Shown here: positions 49,072 through 61,499 of the stretch, in pieces
Layout: every line of letters starts with the position of its first letter
Numbering within the stretch: the stretch's first letter is position 1
DNA from: Mactromeris polynyma
Taxonomy: Eukaryota; Mollusca; Bivalvia; Venerida; Mactridae
NCBI GenBank assembly: GCA_032209605.1
Contig: JASFXZ010000001.1
Coordinates: forward strand, 8,309,703-8,373,702
Direction of reading: 5' to 3'
DNA: 64,000 nt
Program-made: the position numbers and the translations under genes
Notes under the pieces: generated by a model
What the model saw: the letters and a program-made list of their open reading frames with translations, nothing else
Database searches by the model: none
What the model was told of the DNA's origin: nothing

Positions 49072-50321
49072 CTGTGGATTCATTAATTTTCGTTGGTACC
49101 AAATTTCGTGGTTTTGTCAAAATGGGCATTTCGTGGGGTACTTGAATTCGTGGTTTTTTGATTTTTGAAGCATAAATTAAAAAAGTAGTCTATAAGTCCA
49201 AAACAAATAAAATATATATGTCAATTAGAAAACAGTGACACGGACCCGAAAGATATACAGGTATTTTCTCACCTTTCATTGTTATCGATGTTACATCGTG
49301 TGGCCCCGTTCCCTTAGTTAGCCACACTATGCAAGTGTCAATTAACACATTATATTGAGAATTATCTACCTATTGTTTACATCACATGTCATTTAAATAT
49401 GTCAATTAAGCACCAGTTAATCTGGCGCTAAACGAATTAACAATCAGTCAATAAAAGTTAATGCAAATCATCTTCGAAATCACTCGCTTTTGAGAAACCA
49501 AACTATCGTCTACACACAAGCTAAATATAGAATTATGTTGATGTCGTGGCTAAAGTCCGGTAACGTCGTTACACGGTTACCGTCAACTCCGGGGTTACCG
49601 AATCCAGAAGATGCTGCATCACCAAGAGAGGCTCGTACATTTCAAGCAGCCAACGACTACGTAGATATACAATCAGAAAGTCAGAAGCAGTCCAGAAAAA
49701 GAAAGCGGGGAGATTACGGCCACTACGATGACGAGTCATGATTGATCGTTAATGATATTATTATTTTGCTATTATTATTTAATAACATGTGAAAAACAAA
49801 TTAAATTTCTTATAACTCTCTGTGATTGTTTGTTATTTTTTATCACTTATTTTATAACTGTCACAAACTGTATAATTACGCTATAACGACGATACATTTC
49901 ACACGTTGAGATTATACTTCCAACACACTGATCACAACGATATGAAAATATTCGTGTACTGTACTTGGAAGTAGAGCTGCTAAATATAGCACACCAGATC
50001 AACAACATCATCACAGAACTGACTACTCAACTTAATAATGACGAAGAATATATAACAAACATAAATAGTAAAAGCATTAATAGTTTATTGTTATCAAATA
50101 TTTACATTATATATACACCAACATGCTTATAAACTGACACAATTCACGGGAGGTAACCGCGTGTTAGCGGCGATGTTTATCTGGAGTGTACTAGTTTTCG
50201 GACATAGACTTTTCGGATACGATCGTAAGACAAAATTTTCGTTGGGTACTTGAATTCGTGGATAAGCTCAACCACGAAATCCACGAAATTTAATGTTCAA
50301 CGAAAATTAATGAATCCACAG
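49072..50321. mobile_element. 1.25-kb TIR DNA transposon, TA target site
   Basis: A 24-bp perfect terminal inverted repeat begins CTGTGGATTCATTAAT at 49072 and its complement ends at 50321, with TA directly outside each end. Subterminal words based on attcgtgg/ccacgaa recur, including gggtacttgaattcgtgg in the same orientation near both ends. Perfect TIRs imply recent or ongoing mobilisation by an autonomous relative. The only coding frame is truncated (49541-49741), so it is non-autonomous. It ends 620 bp upstream of the helicase start codon. Superfamily uncertain; TA flanks favour a Tc1/mariner-like target preference. Confidence 0.88.
49541..49741 (+). pseudogene. Truncated transposon ORF
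   Basis: Frame open from 49490, with the likely start at 49541 (MSWLK). It has a proline/acidic linker (LPSTPGLPNPEDA) and a basic stretch KQSRKRKRGDYGHYDDES before the stop. Short MSWLK-leader proteins ending in K/R-rich RGxYxxY-D-(D/E)-E, followed by a helix-turn-helix, occur in repeat-associated invertebrate proteins. Here the frame stops exactly where the helix-turn-helix would begin. That family resemblance is from memory and not verified. Confidence 0.4.
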
Positions 50322-50941
50322 TAGATCAAATGTCTTTCCGATGTGCATACAACAAATCTATAACATACAGGTATACACGTTTAATAATAGCTGCATTCCT
50401 CTGACAACAGTTAACTACATAATTAACTAGATTAGCAAGTTTTGAAGTAATCTGCAGACATGTCTGCCCGAGGAGATGTCTTGTTCTATGCATGACCCAG
50501 AAAACTATTCCAAAGATCATGCTTGCATTTCGTGTCTGCATTGTGGCGACTTTGTTGACTTACTCTCGCATAATGATAGAACAATGGTTTCTGACATAAT
50601 CTGGATGTGTTTGAATTTGCATTCTAGTCTACAAGTAGAGCTGTAAATACCACATACACAGCGTGCAGCCGCCATAAAAGCACACAGAGATGTGCAAAAT
50701 ACAAACATATAATTAAATGTCTAAGAGACATAAGACACAAACCTAAATGGTGCAAAATTTGACATTCACTATCATGCATTTGGTTGAATTTCAGAATTAT
50801 ACGATGAATTTGTGAGGAACATGGAACGAAACAAGTACTCAGTGTTGACGCAAATGAAGCCATGTAAGTAGGGAACATTAGACACAGAAGAAAATACAGG
50901 AACAATAACCGAAACACACAAGTGAAAATTCGCAAAAAGAT

Positions 50942-53900
50942 ATGGCTGGTGATAAGAAACCAGAGCGCCAAGGCAAGGTAACTGATTTGTACTTAGTGAT
51001 CTGCGAAGCTGTGTCTGAGTCTAGTGATTTAAAGACGTATATTCGACAGAGGATGGGGAGTCGCACAAACGTAGACTTTGATATTACAGACACGTCGATG
51101 CAAAATAAGAACAAACAAACAAAGTGTATTATAACTGTCAGATTGAAGAGCTTGAACAATGTCACAGAAGCTATTCGTTTACTTCATGCTAGTAACAGAA
51201 ACACGGCAAGTAAGGTACATTGTTTTCTTGACAAAGCAGAAGCTGAAGGAGGCAAAGTTACAAATGAGACACAACGTATTCAACACTTAGACAAAGCTGT
51301 TGTTGAAGTGGTAGAGACTGCAACACCGACTGTGGAGAAACACTACAATAAAATTGACGAAGTAGAAAAGAAAATAGAAGATACAAAACAAAAAATAGAA
51401 GATACAGAACTAAAAATAAGAAAAGGTTTGTCGTTGTTTGAGTTTGAACAACTTACGAACGAAAGAGATGCTCTTATAGATAAGAAAACTGAATTAGAGG
51501 GACAAAAGTCAGAGTTTTCCAAATACATTCAATCTATGAAAACCAAATTGCGTGAGATTATAACACATGACAACTTTGAGCAGGAGTTGAGGCGGATTCG
51601 ACAATCCTTTGGGATTGAATGTCAGCGACTATCTACAGCTTTGCCAATGTATGCTAGACGAGAGGACATACTGAGCTGCATAACATCCAGTCAAGTGTCG
51701 GTAATTCTTGGAGAGACAGGGTCGGGTAAATCAACACAGATGGTTCAATACTTATATCAAGCAGGATTTACAGGTATGTAAATAAATTATATATAATTCA
51801 AATAGATATATCAATCAAGTTATATACATCTTACCTAAGCATTTAAAATAGTGACCATTGATTTAAATGTACGATACCGTCTACCATGTTGCATTGAGAC
51901 ATTCTTCATGAAAAGAACAAAATGTAATCACACATTAACAAGAGGTGCTTTTATTTCTTATCATTGCCTTATTGTTTGAATTCACTCGAGCATTTTCCTT
52001 ATTTATTAATTCAATTACAACACGAAATATGTCCTTAGGACCCAGGTGCCCCCACTTTTCTCAATCAAGGGCGTAAGTCTGCTCTTTCTAAATAAATGTA
52101 ACAGAAAAACCCTGTCGCGCAATTCATTCCTTTAACGTTTTGTTACTCTATGTCATTCTTGTATACGTGTATGTACGACAGGTTTTGTGGGAAGTCCGGA
52201 TTGACTGAAGAACCAGGGTAAATCGGTAGATGTGGGGCACAAAAGTGCGACAAGCACACTTCTACTTTATTATGTATATCAATAAAGACACTATTAATTT
52301 AAAAATCATAACCTCCTGTGTTAAAATTGACAATTTAACATTAACTACATTCAGTTTTTGTGTCATACTATGCTATGTTAATGGATATATTACTTTTTAT
52401 CTTAAAGTTATTATAATTCTGTTAATTGACATGTCCCTTTTTTTAGTCTGACATTCAGTTGTCTAAATTTTTATGCAACTCCTTTGGTTTTGATTACCAT
52501 TTTTCTTGGCATCAATAGTTTTTTATCTTCAGAAAACGGCATAATTGCTTGTACTCAACCACGGAAAATTGCTGCCGTAAGTTTAGCCACTCGTGTTTCT
52601 TCTGAGCTTGCATCTAGTGTAGGCCAGATTGTTGGATACAAAGTTGGTATGCAGTCAAAAACATCAGAAGTCACTAAGGTTGTTTTTATGACCGATCACA
52701 TACTTCTCAATGAATGCCTCTCTGACAAACATTTAGAGAAGTATTCCTGTATTATAATAGACGAGGCTCACGAAAGAAGCATTCATACAGACTTGCTGTT
52801 AGGTATGCTGAAAGAATGTCTGATTGGTAGGCCTGACATGAAAGTAATCATAACTTCTGCTACAATTGACCCCGATGTGTTTGTTAAATATTTCGGAGGA
52901 AAACAGAAATGCCCAGTACTTCAGGTGTCCGGGAGAACATTTCCGGTTGAAGTTTTTTGGGAAGAGGATAACAATGAAAATAGTTTTCCCGATGACTATG
53001 AAGCGAAAGCGTTGAATAAAGCAGAAGAACTTCATAAAACCACGAAAACTGCAGATGGGGATATTCTTGTTTTTCTACCATCTCCCTTGGAGGCAGAAAA
53101 ATGCGTTGATAACTTGAAGAAACGTGTGAAGGAAGGTAATATTATATGTCTCCCTTTACATGGTCGACTGAAACCAGAAGAACAACAACTTGTTTTTGAT
53201 CCCGCACCCGTCGGTAAGAGGAAAATCGTTTTCGCTACTAATAGTGCCGAAACATCTATAACAATTCCTGGAATAAAATTTGTGGTAGATACAGGTGTTG
53301 TCAAGGAAATGAGATATGATCCAAAAAAGAACATGAACACTTTAAGTGTTGTTGCGGTAAGCCAAAGTTCTGCTAACCAGAGGAAAGGTCGTGCTGGCCG
53401 AACTGCATCAGGTGTATGCTACCGATTGTACTCTGAAATAGATTTTAAAGAGATGGACACATCTACCAGTCCAGAAATTTTGCGAGTGCAAGTCTCACAG
53501 GCTCTTCTTAAGCTAATGGAACTTGGGGTTGATCCTTTGCATTTTGATTATGTTCAGTCTCCATCAGTGGACGCCATGAAAACAGCATATAACGAGCTGA
53601 AGTCAATAGGAGTGGCTACGGAAAATGGACTGTCAGAGCTTGGAAAGTGGGTTGCACGTATGCCGGTGGAACCAAAACTAGGAGCTTTCATCATTCAAGG
53701 AATAGACATTGACGCCACATTGGAAACACTCGTTGTTGCGTCATCTTGTACTCAAAGTGGTATTTTCTTTCGGGCCGGATCTCCGGAAGAAAAGAAAATG
53801 GCTGATATGAAAAAAGTTAGGTTTTGTCATAATGGTGGAGATTTGCTTACCATGCTAAATGTATACAGACAATGGGATGCAGTAAAGGAAAAGGAGAAAG

Positions 53901-56740
53901 GAAAATGGTGCATGAATAATAGCATAAATGGAAAGGCAATGAACGGGATTCGTGATATGATTAACGAAATCATTTTCATCCTGAAAAAGGAATTTGAAAT
54001 GAAGGTAAAACATGAATTTAAAAATCCCGAGGAAGTCGATTCCTCAGTGCATTCTCTTATAATCAAATGCATGAGAGATAACCTTGCATATTACCTTGGT
54101 CATGATAGCGCAGGTTACCTTATAATTGATCGTATGCAAATGGTTCAGATACATCCGTCCTCGTCTGTTCTTTCTTTGGGACAACGCTCACAGTGGGTAG
54201 TATTTGGCAAGGTACTGAAGACTTCTGCTGATTACATAACAGAAGTGACCCCAGTGTCTGAAGATGATGTAAAGGTACTTGGTCATGAAACGCAATCGCC
54301 CATGAATATTTCAGTGCATGAAACCTATAAGGTTAGTCAGATTTTACATTTAAATGTCGGAGGCCATATATTTTCAAAACTTGTCGGGCCGATGCATGTT
54401 TACAGACGTAAGTTAGAAGACGAAATGCGAGTCGCTTGCAATGCAAAATTGGTTTTCATTGAGGCCAACAAACAGCGTGGTGAAATTAGTTTGTTCTGCA
54501 CTACAGATGGCGAGAAAATTGCAAAAGAATTTCTTTTAATGGCCATCCAAGATGCGTCAAAGATTTTGCTTAATGAATACAGAGAAGAATGTTTAGGAAG
54601 CGACAACAGTGTCCGGGCTGTTTTGCGTGAAGGAGGAGCAGTCGATGATATTTTAATGCCTAATGAATATCGTGCATTAAACATTAAACAAAAGGATAGA
54701 TCGGAAGAAATAACTGAAGAAGACATTAAAAAGTATTTTCAAGATCACGGTAAAGTGGAACAAATTTACATGACGACCAATAGAAAGAACAACCGAAGTC
54801 CGTATTGTGCAAAAATTACATTTCTTCATGCAGAAGATGCTAAATCATGTGCTACAGTTGTAAAAGCAGATTTAAAGTGTACGTTTGAATTACATCCGAT
54901 TATACCAGAATTAAGAACCAATCAAAATGCGGATCAGAATGGATATACAATGAAATTATCCTGGTGCAGGAGAACCTCAAAAGGACATGCTTTCGTTTAT
55001 CTAAATCGTCCAGAAGACAAATCTTGTCTTCTTATGTCATCCCTGTACATCAAAGGTGACACAGCTACCGTATGCTCTTCCAAACGCGACTCTGATCTGA
55101 CAATTAAAGGACTCAAATCCGATGTTGTGGAGGATCAGGTGAAAAAAGCCTTGGCAGATCGACTTGGGCTCTCACATGGCAAATACCAAGACCTATTTCG
55201 CGTAGTTATCCCGCGTAATAATGTACCTATAGTACCAAACGAAAGACAAGAAAAGGAACAACAAATTGCTGACAATATGGCTTGTTATGTCAACAAAGAT
55301 TCGTTCAGAGTGAACATAAAAGAATACATGCAGCAGACAGTCAGCTGCGTCGCATTTGTGACGTTTTCAGACCAAAAAGCATTTCTTGATGCTAGTGAAG
55401 CTTTACAAAGCAACACGTTTTATGTGTCTAGTTATCCCGTGAAGGTGAGTTTAGAATGCAAAGCATCATTACACATACGGAAACAGCTTTTTGATTTGAT
55501 TAAAGAGGATATAGCTCAACTCATCCAAGTTTTTGCCGAAGAAGATCCTGAAACCAGCATTGAAACACAATTGTTGAAGTCGGGACACACAAGGCTGAAC
55601 ATAAAATCTAGCACTCCTGAAAATCTTGCTAAGGTGAAGGCGACTGCCGACAGCCTTGTTGATGGAGAAGTTTTAGAAGAAGCAGACCGGCTGCGCGTTC
55701 TTTTCAGCAGAGACGGGAGGCAACTTGTAAAGGATGTGGGACAGAAAACTAAAACAGTAATATTTATTGATGATCGTCAAAAGAGAGTTACTATCCAGGG
55801 TCTTGCTACAAACAGAAAGAAAGCTGTGGAATTTATTGAGAAATTCGTCTCTGAACACAATTCATTAACAGAAGAAACAATTCCTCTGCGAAATCAGTCA
55901 GGACTTGTGCGGAGACTTGTCATTACATACGGAGCAGACTTTTCAAAACTGAAGGCAGAAACGGGCATATTCTCCGTCATTTTGAACCTGCGGTCACATG
56001 ACCTTATTATAACTGGAGAAGAAGAATGTGTTGCGAAAGCTATTGATATTATCAAAAGCGCTCAATGTGGGAAGAAAATACAAACACTGGATACAGACAT
56101 AGACGATTGTCCAATATGTTTTTGTCCGGTTGAACAATCATGCATGTGCAGACTGGAATTTTGTGGTCACGTTTATTGCAAGCCATGTCTTGAGTCCCTC
56201 ATTCAAGCTGCCGTTACGGATCGACAGTTTCCAATCATTTGCGCGAAGGAGGAATGCAACAAAGCTCTTGTAATGCGTGATTTGAACAAGATGGTTAAGA
56301 ATGGGACATTGGATGTTCCGAAGTTGGTTGACGCTGCGGTTTCCAACTTTGTTTCGCTGAATAAAACAAGTTATCATTACTGCATTACACCAGATTGCGG
56401 CTTGGTGTATCGTGTTTCAGAGACGGCTACAAAGTATATGTGTCCCGCATGTCGAACACAAGTTTGTAGCGCTTGTCATGTGCTCTGTCACGAAGGAATG
56501 ACATGTGATGAGTATAAAAACGATAAAGAAGACGGTAGTTTGTTGCTTTGGTTGAAAGACGATCCTACGAACAGAAAGCGGTGTCCTAAATGCGGAGTTG
56601 GCATCGAAAAAAATGGCGGATGTCATCGTATGACGTGCACATGTGGAGCCAATGTGTGTTGGTTTTGCCTTAGCTATTTTCCTACTAGTGGTGAATGCTA
56701 TGGTCATATGCAAGAGAAGCACGGTACCCTTTATGGATGA
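50942..56740 (+). CDS. DEAH-box helicase with C-terminal RBR E3 ligase
   Basis: Two coding exons, 50942-51773 and 52533-56740 (phase-1 GT-AG intron), give 1,679 residues. Order: N-terminal region with a coiled coil (about 130-205); helicase core with Walker A GETGSGKST (257-265), DEAH (354-357), SAT (386-388) and QRKGRAGR (560-567); helicase-associated domains (about 600-850); a long middle with RRM/KH-like stretches; and a RING-IBR-RING module from about 1470 to 1666. RING1 opens CPIC. RING2 has NGGCHRMTC with predicted catalytic Cys1641 accepting ubiquitin, as in parkin- and HOIP-type ligases. The architecture matches plant DEAH11/DEAH12 and similar invertebrate proteins. Predicted role: RNA-dependent ATPase coupled to ubiquitin transfer; substrates unknown. 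The ATG has G at -3 and +4 and an in-frame TAA at 50906, supporting the start. Confidence 0.93.
51774..52532 (+). other. Intron of the helicase-RBR gene
   Basis: 759 bp, phase 1, donor ACAG/gtatgt and acceptor tttttatcttcag/AAAACGG. Splicing restores the protein continuity GFT-ENGIIACTQPRK, placing motif Ia after Walker A. No repeat recognised inside. Confidence 0.9.
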
Positions 56741-56954
56741 GTCTTGTTGTTCTTATCGTAAGTATAACTTAAAAACCTAAAAATCTATTATAACCCAAAA
56801 ATTCGCAATGAAGACAATTGTTTTGTTTTTGTTTTTGAAGTGCTAATCAGTAAATGGTATAAAAAGTAACAGTATCTTGTTTATTCATTATAATGTCATC
56901 CCTATTTAATGGGGTAATTTGTCTGACACATTCTTTCTGAATATACTCCTTTCC
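56741..56954 (+). other. Start of presumed 3'UTR of the helicase gene
   Basis: No AATAAA in the first 250 bases past the stop. The first clear one on this strand is at 57592-57597, so the transcript could extend about 850 bases through the tRNA-like fragment. Confidence 0.3.
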
Positions 56955-57063
56955 CGATTCCTTTAATGCCAGGCACCAGGCAGGTAAGAAAATGGTAACC
57001 ATTACATAACAGGTTCAGAACCTTCGATGCGGATGTCTTAACCACTTGGCCACCGGAGACGAT
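56955..57063 (-). mobile_element. tRNA-like SINE fragment
   Basis: On the minus strand GTCTCCGGTGGCCAAGTGG, then TTAAGACATCCGC, is a good A box of Leu/Ser type, and GGTTCTGAACC is a fair B box. No complete tRNA fold and no tail are seen. After it (57064-57784) nothing is recognised. Confidence 0.4.
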
Positions 57064-57784
57064 AAATGTCTCCTACCGTTTGATCATTCATTTCTTATGA
57101 AGAAAATGATTTTGTGTATGACGACATTATCTTTGTTTTATATGGTCATTACAGGTCTGCTTACAGAAGGGTGTTCGGATATTCCATGTATAGATTATCA
57201 AAGCAAGTAGAATATGTTTACGAGTGTTGTGTTTCGATAGACTATTTTAAATAATTATTCAGTGGCTTTTTGATTGTCCAACGATTACACTAATTTTGAA
57301 ACATTTCCTTTCAATTAACTCTAGATAGCTTTTGGTCTTGTATATAGAGAATCTTATTTGAGTGGCCATTATTTTTGAATTGATTAAACGAGTCTAAAAA
57401 CGATAATAACGAGATTTTTGAAAGAAAAAAGTGCCAGAAGGTAACAAACGAATATCGCGTTTTTTTCATTGGTCAATTAAAACGGCGAGGGGCGAGATAG
57501 CGATGACCCTTACAGGATTCCGTAAACGTTTGACTGCTTTGTTAGATTTTTTCGTTTTTGGGTATAAGAAATTGATGTTTAAATAAAAGCCCAATATAAA
57601 TTATAGAATCATATTTTCCCTGGCGTTTAATCAGAATGTTACTCTTCCTATTAAGATGATCACCTCGAGTCTCATAATAGCATATTTCATAAACTTTTAC
57701 AACAACGTTAATCAATTATAATACAAACTGTCTGCAAATGGTGCTATCCCTCAGTAAGATACATGTATAAGCAATCGCCAAGTA

Positions 57785-58720
57785 TATTTATTTATTAAAG
57801 TCTCGTCTTTGTACGCAACATAGATATACATATAGTACATAAAACATTGCACAAAGCCATTCAAATAAGAATTATATGAGACTATACAAGCATACACCTC
57901 ATACATAAAATTATACAAAACGTATACGATATATTATAAGACTATCGTGTAGCCAAACTGTTAACATAACTATCTAATTTTAAACTATAATCGTGTGATT
58001 TAAAAAGGAAACATTTACATAAAATCACAAGAATGAATATATATCAGTTTTGTAAAACGTTGTTAGTAATGTAATAAAATGTAATAATAAATTATCTATT
58101 CTCTCAATTGTAAAATCATAAACAGGTTTTGGCGGAAAATTTAACAATATCATTGTTGGAGAGAATATATAGAAGTTTCTCAACATCTGTGAGATTTGTA
58201 AAAGTGATATCATTTTCAGAGCATGCATTAAACAATTCATATCTGATACTATCATAAGCAGGAAATGCAAAAGTACATGTAATTCAGTCTCTTTGGTATT
58301 TGTATTACAAATTTGACAAAGTCTATTATTAACAGCAATATTTTCGTAACGTCCAGTTTCAATTCTTATTGGTGCAACCCCACATCTGAATTTGGCTAGA
58401 GCTATTCTATGCCCAACAGGAAAAAACATCGACACGTACCTTCCAATTCAAAATGTTGTTAAACAATATACATGTTCTTAACTTGTTACCACCTCTGTCA
58501 CTAATCCCGGTATCACTATTTACTTGGGGTTTCCATTCATTTCTAAAGATAGACTTGCACAAATTAACAGCTTTATCACAGAAACATTTAGATGCCATAC
58601 TCTCAACTAATCCAATTGTTTGCTCTAAACATAGTTTATTCATATTTTGGATAAAATCAAATTGCCAGTTTTTACACCTACAGCCACTTAAGCACGAATT
58701 CTTTCGAGTCACATATTTTG
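57785..58720 (-). mobile_element. LINE ORF2 3' fragment, frameshifted
   Basis: On the minus strand: GGNKLRTCILFNN (first frame), then HRIALAKFRCGVAPIRIETG and NRLCQIC, and ELHVLLHF (second frame). A further frame then reads YELFNACSEND, LTDVEKLLYILSNNDIV, AKTCL. Together these are the conserved zf-RVT C terminus of an invertebrate non-LTR retrotransposon. At least two frame changes make it dead. A tail (actttaataaataaatatac) ends at about 57785. The RT core is absent. Confidence 0.8.
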
Positions 58721-61351
58721 CTCTTTTACCTGTATGTTTTGTCTCTTTTTTGATGGTGTTTGATCATTCTGTTTAAAGTTGAATACATCGCTAATTTTGC
58801 TATCTGTTGAATATTTTGTTATGTTTTAATGTATTTTATATATTTCCTTTCTATGCGTATAAACCTATATGTATATTTTCTTCTATTTTGAACAATCAAA
58901 AACAATTATGGATTTTCACTTACTTGTTCTAATAATTAAAAAGTATAATTATCATACAATTATTAAGAAACGTTTTAATACGTCTTACTTACATTAATCC
59001 AACAAATGTGTAAGTGGGAATAATTTTTATCAAGGGTGATTTTTTTCAAAAAAGTAATATATACAAAATCTTCTAACGATTGTTTAGAATCAAACAAGCC
59101 ATCCATTATAGATCGCAGATGATTTTTACATACAAACCTTTTTGTCCTATTGTCACATTTCATTTTTTGACTGTGTTTGTATATATAAACAGCTAGCAAT
59201 ATAATAGATAAAGAAACAAATAGTATATATTTAAACAACTACCAAGTATATTATGCATTTATATGTACACGTATTTGCTTTATTTCTTATATGTTATGTA
59301 TGTATGTTTTAAAAAAACTAAACTGAACTATTATATATGGAAAAAAATATCGCAGAAGATTTGATGTCATTGAAATACGTTCAGAACCGAATGTTCGAAC
59401 AGAAAGGCTGCTGTCATGGCAAGTAATTACATGATTCAAATCTCATATACTGCATAGTTGTAATTTACATACGGAAGTGGGTGTACGTACTACTAAAATA
59501 AAATGTAATCAATTATATAACCGTATATTTGCAAGTTTGTTATTTTTCACACAAATAACAAGACCATGATTGCATGGTAATTGTTATGCAGGCTCGTATC
59601 CAGGTATACGCACGTACGCAGAGGCGTACACTTTGTTAGACAAACAGATACAATATGATCGCTGAAAAGCGTACAGTACGTGTACTGTAATTTTGGGTTC
59701 TGGTTATGTTACGGAATCCCCACATCCGAGAGACCCACTCGGACATTTGTTAATAAACGCAGTTTATTGCAAGTTACATGAATCATGTAGTACATTTCGT
59801 ACCTTTGTACTTTTTATTCAACTCGCAAATTACTTATTAGGTTTTTACTAAAGTCGCAGCCTAGAGTGGCATCTTGATCGACAGAGAGAGAGAGAGAGAG
59901 AGAGAGAGCGCCCGAAAGTCCTGAGTGTGAATCCCTTGGTCAAGGTTGAACCGCGAACTTCACATTTCCAGATTTTGCCGGATCACTGGTTAGAAACTCA
60001 GAGAGTAATAAACAACGGTTGTAATAACTTGGTTCACAATCGATGTAGTATAAACAACTTTTTGTGTACCTTGATATTGGTTTGCTAGAATCAACTCTTA
60101 TGTTTCTGATTAAAGTTTTGAATTATTGATTATAAAATCAACGATACAACATTCTTAATGCGATATAATTACGATGTAACCAAAACATACAATATCAGTT
60201 TATATCTGACCAGATTAAGTTGAGAGCATTGAATGGTCTGTATTTATAGTTCATACTGACAAGAAAACTATGATAATTTCCAAGGATTGCGTTTTCATCC
60301 TTTTCGAGACAATCAAACTTGTATTGTATTATCTACTACTGGAAAGAAAGTGAAATTATGAAAGCAGCGGTAATGTCGCTTGTATCTCTTATTTTACTTC
60401 GTTTTGAGTACATGTCGGATTTTACATGTAATTTCCTGAAAACGCACAGTTCAAGATACTATTCATAATTCTTGATATGTTATATAAGCACCGTACACGG
60501 TATGGTGTGGAGAGGCTGTTGCCCTAGAGAGGTTCAAATGGTAGTGACATATTTTGCACTACGGAAAAGAGTAAATAAATATAGTTTTTTTGCTCAAGAC
60601 AGTTTTTCTGGATAAATTATTCTGTGTACATACATACTAGCAGTGACGACACATTCATAACCTATTTCAAACGATTTCTCATGGCATTTGGGTGTATTGG
60701 AAGGCTGTGTGCCCCTACATTATTAAGTGCCGTTTCTACAGCGGTACTATGCCGATTTCGTATCTGATGGAGACGCTTGGCTCTGTCCTGACGTCGAGAC
60801 GTCACATTAGGACGACCTAGTCGCGGTTGGTCGGCAATCTACCTCCGTGACTAAGGAACGTCTAACAATACATTCTATAGTCGAATCATTCACAACTAGC
60901 CACATAACAACCTGATCGTTTCGTTGCCCTTGCATTAGAAGTGAAATGACGCGGCCCCTTCCAACTTCGGTGAGGCGTGGTATGGTCGTAGTTCAATTAT
61001 GTTTAATTAAAACAACATATTGTGATGCATATTTGTACCGAGTACAACGTTTGAATTTGGACGAAGCTCATTCGATGTGTGTGTACGTGATTTTCGTGTT
61101 TCTAAAAACGGGTAATTCCACAAAAAAATGGTTAAGCTTGACCCAGGCTGTGAACATAATGTAATGCGTGCTACACAAGGAGAAGTTTGGCCGAATTGTA
61201 CAACTTCTGTCCCATCGATTATAGAATTACACCAAAATGTATGACCTGGCGTTTATTTACCACAGACCATGTTTAAAGTCGCAGAATGCAATAAAATGTA
61301 GGGTTGAGGGTGTTAGGGATAAAGTCTTGAGGTAAATGTCAACACAGTTGG
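58721..61351. other. Non-genic region
   Basis: No supported gene. A minus-strand frame at 58975-59238 and a plus-strand one at 60946-61164 have no motifs. The only repeat noted is the (AG)13 tract. Confidence 0.5.
59883..59908. repeat. (AG)13 microsatellite
   Basis: Uninterrupted dinucleotide run of 26 bases. Confidence 0.95.
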
Positions 61352-61485
61352 TTTGACCTACGACCTACGACCCAGGTCGGCCAAATTTGGTTGATCTACT
61401 GACTACGACCCAATTCGACCAAATTTGGTTGATCTACGACCTTCGACCGAAGTCGACCAAATTTGGTTGATCTACGAACTACGCG
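61352..61485. repeat. 38-bp tandem repeat with palindromic core
   Basis: ccaaatttggttgatctac occurs at 61381, 61419 and 61457, a 38-bp period. Each unit also has tacgacc/tcgacc words. CCAAATTTGG is itself palindromic. The array abuts the breakpoint of segment D. Confidence 0.9.
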
Positions 61486-61499
61486 CCAACTTCACACAC

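Noticed and set aside
50624..51165. Minus-strand frames of 95 and 115 codons overlapping the helicase first exon
   Set aside because: They lie antisense to a well-supported coding exon, are hydrophobic AT-driven translations, and show no domain.
52484..52532. Independent start of the helicase second exon at an ATG at 52484
   Set aside because: Would lose Walker A; the 16 codons are intronic, and the splice acceptor at 52531-52532 restores the frame with exon 1.
52799..56722. Numerous minus-strand frames inside the helicase second exon
   Set aside because: Antisense shadows of a long real coding exon.
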